NCBI GenBank assembly: GCA_964505555.1
Contig: CAZDIO010000074.1
Span: 1-64,000 of the forward strand
From: CAZDIO01 sp964505555
GTDB lineage: Bacteria > Bdellovibrionota_C > UBA2361 > SZUA-149 > CAZDIO01
DNA: 64,000 nucleotides
Direction of reading: 5' to 3'
Positions 61,123-64,000 of this stretch are shown here, piece after piece (the first letter of the stretch is position 1; each line of letters opens with the position of its first letter). The translations under genes were made by a program, and so were the position numbers. Below the pieces are notes generated by a model. The model had not been told where the DNA came from. It did no database searches and was given only the letters and a program-made list of their open reading frames with translations.

Positions 61123-61842
61123 GTGGCAAAGCACTTCGATAATACGAGAAGCTCCCGCGGGCTTCGTCTCCAAAAGAGCGAAGAGGTAATTGATGATACC
61201 AGCTCCTTTGCAATCAGCTTAACAAGTCTCAGTATTATTCTCCTCGCTTTCTTTATCTTTCTAAACTCCTTTATAAAACCCGATCCCCATCGTGCAGCTT
61301 CCGCGCTAAAGAGCGTTAAGACTCATCTTGCGCTTTTTCCACGGGGAGCTCCCCTTCAATCTACCTCTTCAGAAACGCTCGATGTTTCCGCCATAAAAGA
61401 CTTACAAGCACTCAGTAACACTCTTCAAAAAGAACTCCCGCAACAAGAGATCGAATTTGCCAGTAAACCCGATCGAGTGACCTTTACCGTCCCAACCTCT
61501 TCATTGTTCCGCATGAAAAATGGTGAACTCATTTTGCAACCAAACATCGTTCTTGATTCACTTACCACCGACGCCACCCACACTGATTTGGTGCTTGAAA
61601 TCGATCTCCATACCGGAAGCGATACGGCCGCCTTTTTGCCAGAGTATTCAAACTGGGAATTTACACTTCAACAAGCGGCGCTTCTCCAAAGGTTTTTTTC
61701 AAAAAATGGGTTTTTAAAGGAGAGACTTCGTGTGCGTGCCCATGGAGAATTTAAACCAGCTTTTAGTAACGATCTTCCGGAAGGTCGTAGAAAAAATGAG
61801 CGGGTAGTTTTTACCATTTTACCCCGTCACAATAAGAGCTAG
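61123..61842 (+). CDS. MotB-like protein lacking the channel Asp
   Basis: A 239-residue protein with one helix at about 29-50 and an OmpA-like peptidoglycan-binding domain from about 140. The helix reads I-S-L-T-S-L-S-I-I-L-L-A-F-F-I-F-L: aligned with MotB (F-A-D-L-M-T-L-L-L-T-F-F), the proton-carrying Asp is Ser35. The OmpA part looks intact: S-N-W-E-F-T near 177 and N-D-L-P-E-G-R-R-K-N-E-R-V near 216-228, with the Asp and Arg that hold peptidoglycan. Start is GTG at 61123. On its own it should not conduct ions; the next gene may supply the Asp. Confidence 0.75.
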   Translation: MAKHFDNTRSSRGLRLQKSEEVIDDTSSFAISLTSLSIILLAFFIFLNSFIKPDPHRAASALKSVKTHLALFPRGAPLQSTSSETLDVSAIKDLQALSNTLQKELPQQEIEFASKPDRVTFTVPTSSLFRMKNGELILQPNIVLDSLTTDATHTDLVLEIDLHTGSDTAAFLPEYSNWEFTLQQAALLQRFFSKNGFLKERLRVRAHGEFKPAFSNDLPEGRRKNERVVFTILPRHNKS

Positions 61843-61861
61843 GAACACGACTTACAAAACG

Positions 61862-62437
61862 ATGATTCGAAACAAACAAAGAGCGTTCGTGGAGATGGAA
61901 GATGAGTCTCACCTGTGGTTAATTACGTTTTCTGACGTACTTCTTCTCCTTCTTGCGTTTTTTGTGCTCCGCTTTTCAATGTCAAGCCTTGAATGGCACA
62001 ACTGGAAAAGCCACTCTCCGCTGCAAACAATTCCTCTCCTTAATGAGATCTTTACCGATACAGGAAAAACGTTAGAATATTCAAAATTCAACGAACAAAG
62101 CACCCAACTTCACCGCTCTGTGCTTATGGTGACAGAAGCCGAAGAAGAGGGGGAGCTCTCGTTTCAAACAATCACCTCTTTACAGAAGATCATCTCTCCA
62201 GTTGTAAAACAAAGTTCATCTTCATTAAACAAAGGGATCTTAGTTGAGGTGTATACTGAAAAGTCAGATCCCTTAATGCTTACTTCCGCTGTTTTGCGAC
62301 AAATAATTGACGCCGGTGTCGATCCTCAGACTATTTCTGCAATGATGTATGATAATATATTTTCAACTAACAACAACCAAAACGCATCCTCCCGTCATCA
62401 TAACCCTCGTATAGAAGTTTCAATTTCCACCAATTAA
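61862..62437 (+). CDS. second MotB-like protein with channel Asp, reduced periplasmic part
   Basis: A 191-residue protein. The helix (about 19-40) reads L-I-T-F-S-D-V-L-L-L-L-L-A-F-F-V-L, keeping the MotB Asp at D25. The periplasmic part is short: I-L-V-E-V-Y-T near 120 and N-P-R-I-E-V-S-I at the end suggest a shrunken OmpA-like fold without the peptidoglycan-binding Asp/Arg set. It therefore complements the previous gene, with one carrying the ion residue and the other the wall anchor. Spacing to the previous gene is 19 bases, so they are in one operon with motA. Confidence 0.7.
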   Translation: MIRNKQRAFVEMEDESHLWLITFSDVLLLLLAFFVLRFSMSSLEWHNWKSHSPLQTIPLLNEIFTDTGKTLEYSKFNEQSTQLHRSVLMVTEAEEEGELSFQTITSLQKIISPVVKQSSSSLNKGILVEVYTEKSDPLMLTSAVLRQIIDAGVDPQTISAMMYDNIFSTNNNQNASSRHHNPRIEVSISTN

Positions 62438-62587
62438 GAGGGAGAATGTTTTCTCCCCTTGCTTGTTGAAACAGAACTTTGACACCTCCATAGGAAAGTT
62501 AAAGTGTGTTAGTTTTTTGTTACTTCGTAAGTAGTTAGCAATTTGTTTTGTAAATGACACTTAGCACTCAAAAGAGAGACCAGCACC

Positions 62588-63112
62588 ATGGCTGACAAAA
62601 AGGAAGAAGAAGGCGAAGGAAAAGAAGGCGAAAAACCCGCAGCGGGCGGCAAGAAAAAGATGATTATTATAATCGTCGCCGTAGTGCTTTTATTAGTAGT
62701 GCTCGGCGTTGGCGCAGTTTTTGTATTAGGAGGGAAAGGCCACGCTGAAGGCGAAGGGGAGGGAGAAGAGGCAGAAGCAGCTGCAGAAGAAGAGGTAACT
62801 GCAGAAGCCGGTCAACTTCCAGCAATCTTCCCGCTTGAGGTCTTTATTGTAAACTTAAGTGTTAAAGGGAGTTTTCTAAAAACGATGATTCAGCTTGAGT
62901 TTTTAGAACCAACTCTTCCACCGATGATTGAGAGCGACATACCAAGAATTCGTGACGCCATCATCCGAACACTGACGGCAAAAACTGCAGCAGAGCTCCT
63001 GAGTTCCGAGGGAAAAGAAAAACTGCGTGGCGAAATCAAGGATGTTGTTAACGAAACTCTCGGCGCAGAAGAGATTGGAAACGTTTACTTTACAGAATTT
63101 ATTATTCAGTAA
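62588..63112 (+). CDS. fliL: flagellar basal-body protein FliL
   Basis: A 174-residue protein: a Lys/Glu/Gly-rich cytoplasmic start, one helix (about 24-47), an acidic Gly/Glu linker (about 50-75), and a stomatin-like periplasmic domain (F-P-L-E-V-F-I-V-N-L near 81, then E-L-L-S-S-E-G-K near 138, and the end V-Y-F-T-E-F-I-I-Q). FliL surrounds and supports the stator. It is 150 bases after the second MotB-like gene and 31 bases before fliM. The acidic linker is longer than common. Confidence 0.85.
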   Translation: MADKKEEEGEGKEGEKPAAGGKKKMIIIIVAVVLLLVVLGVGAVFVLGGKGHAEGEGEGEEAEAAAEEEVTAEAGQLPAIFPLEVFIVNLSVKGSFLKTMIQLEFLEPTLPPMIESDIPRIRDAIIRTLTAKTAAELLSSEGKEKLRGEIKDVVNETLGAEEIGNVYFTEFIIQ

Positions 63113-63143
63113 GCTGTAAGCTTAGTTTTTTTGGTTTTATTAC

Positions 63144-64000
63144 ATGAATCAGGTTCTTTCACAGGACGAGATCAACGCGCTTCTTCGTGGACTCTCTGAT
63201 GGCAACATCGAGACGGAGGCTTACAACAATCAGCCTCAAGAAGATATGCGCAAGTACGACCTTGCTAGTCAGGAGCGTATTATCCGTGGTCGAATGCCAA
63301 CGATGGAGTTGGTTTTTGATCGTTTTGCACGATCCTTTCGAACAGATCTCTCCAAATTTCTTGGGCGCACCTGTTTCATCAACGTAGGTGGAATTGAAAT
63401 CGTGAAGTTTGGGATCTTTATGAAAAAGCTCCCCCTTCCTTCAAGTTTACATATTTACCGAATGCCGCCACTCCATGGCTATGCACTGATGGTAGTTTCT
63501 ACCCCTCTGGTCTTTGGCGTTGTGGATAGTCTCTTCGGCGGAAAAGGAAACGGGAAGGTAAAGATCGAGGGACGGGAATATACCGCGATAGAAAACCGCC
63601 TCATCGGAAAACTCGTGATGATGGCACTCGACATCCTCAAAGATGCTTGGGCCCCCATCCATCCACTTGATTTTGTGTATGTGCGATCGGAGTTTAATCC
63701 GCTTGCAATCGCCATTGTACCCCCAACAGATGTCGTCATTATCGTTACTATCGAAGTTGAGCTTGAACAGGAGAGCACTACTCTTACGCTCTGTACTCCT
63801 TACTCAACGATCGAGCCCCTTCGGCAAAAACTCTCTACAGGATTTCAGAGCACCCGCCTTGAACTTGATAGTGGGCTGCTGCGAAGGATGGAAGACAATA
63901 TTCTGCGAACAAACGTTAACTTAAGTGTTGAACTTGGAAAGGGAAAAATCAAAGCGCGAAACGCAGCAGGACTTAGCATTGGCGACATCATTATGCTTGA
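63144..64000 (+). CDS. fliM: flagellar switch protein FliM (partial, cut by the window)
   Basis: At least 285 codons; the reading frame stays open to the window's end. The start N-Q-V-L-S-Q-D-E-I-N-A-L-L is the CheY-P-binding motif of FliM. The middle domain matches the CheC-like fold (Y-D-L-A-S-Q-E-R-I near 39, G-R-E-Y-T near 140, F-N-P near 176), and the C-terminal SpoA domain has begun (L-S-V-E-L-G near 260). FliM carries the direction switch in the C ring. Probably co-transcribed with fliL. Confidence 0.92.
   Translation, partial: MNQVLSQDEINALLRGLSDGNIETEAYNNQPQEDMRKYDLASQERIIRGRMPTMELVFDRFARSFRTDLSKFLGRTCFINVGGIEIVKFGIFMKKLPLPSSLHIYRMPPLHGYALMVVSTPLVFGVVDSLFGGKGNGKVKIEGREYTAIENRLIGKLVMMALDILKDAWAPIHPLDFVYVRSEFNPLAIAIVPPTDVVIIVTIEVELEQESTTLTLCTPYSTIEPLRQKLSTGFQSTRLELDSGLLRRMEDNILRTNVNLSVELGKGKIKARNAAGLSIGDIIML

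Overview
The window looks like a contiguous stretch of chromosome from a Gram-negative, flagellated, aerobic heterotroph. It carries flagellar genes (FliD, FliL, FliM, stator proteins and a flagellin-like protein), two haem-copper oxidase operons, SURF1 and SCO assembly factors, a PEP-CTERM protein, a DsbD-type reductase, and pathways for histidine, tyrosine and acetoacetate/HMG-CoA. Base composition looks mid-range (not computed). The mix fits a deltaproteobacteria-grade lineage such as Bdellovibrionota or Myxococcota relatives, but that placement is inference; there is no rRNA or other marker here. I saw no tRNA, rRNA, CRISPR array or intact insertion sequence.

Layout. 1-10.9 kb: a secreted HAF-like protein, then two divergent operons of TadE/TadG-like pseudopilin proteins, including a tandemly duplicated small gene. 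11-11.6 kb: a nucleotidyltransferase pair. 11.7-14.6 kb: HMG-CoA lyase and acetoacetyl-CoA synthetase. 14.6-16.2 kb: a miniature flagellin-like gene behind a sigma-28-type promoter, plus an unknown protein. 16.4-25 kb: aminotransferase, phosphopantetheinyl transferase, O-antigen-ligase-like protein, FAD oxidoreductase, DsbD/ScsB protein and ParB. 25.2-30.4 kb: envelope sugar and PEP-CTERM genes. 30.5-35.4 kb: histidine degradation (HutI, HutH, fused FTCD; no urocanase). 35.5-38.4 kb: asparagine synthetase and a methyltransferase. 38.6-43.8 kb: caa3 oxidase operon (A2-type subunit I). 44.4-46.8 kb: tyrosine catabolism (HPPD, homogentisate dioxygenase). 46.9-52.3 kb: a second oxidase operon (A1-type subunit I). 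53.8-56.4 kb: an orphan TraG/VirD4-like ATPase. 56.5-64 kb: flagellar genes, interrupted by an HNH protein and a cysteine-rich zinc-ribbon protein of a kind I associate with Patescibacteria.

Three families of imperfect intergenic inverted repeats recur through the window. I call them A (built on AAGTTTAG/GCAAGAGCAAG), B (CGTTGCGAGCGAAGCAATC) and C (GAACACAGAGTTTCACAG). Many copies sit between convergent genes, so they may act as bidirectional terminators, and they look like dispersed elements.

The most unusual points are: (1) MotA followed by two MotB-like proteins, where the one with a good OmpA-like domain has lost the proton-carrying Asp and the one with the Asp has a degenerate periplasmic domain; (2) a 170-residue protein that aligns with flagellin terminal regions and has a sigma-28-like promoter; (3) the orphan TraG-like ATPase with a 75-residue tandem repeat; (4) A1- and A2-type oxidases flanking an oxygen-dependent tyrosine pathway.
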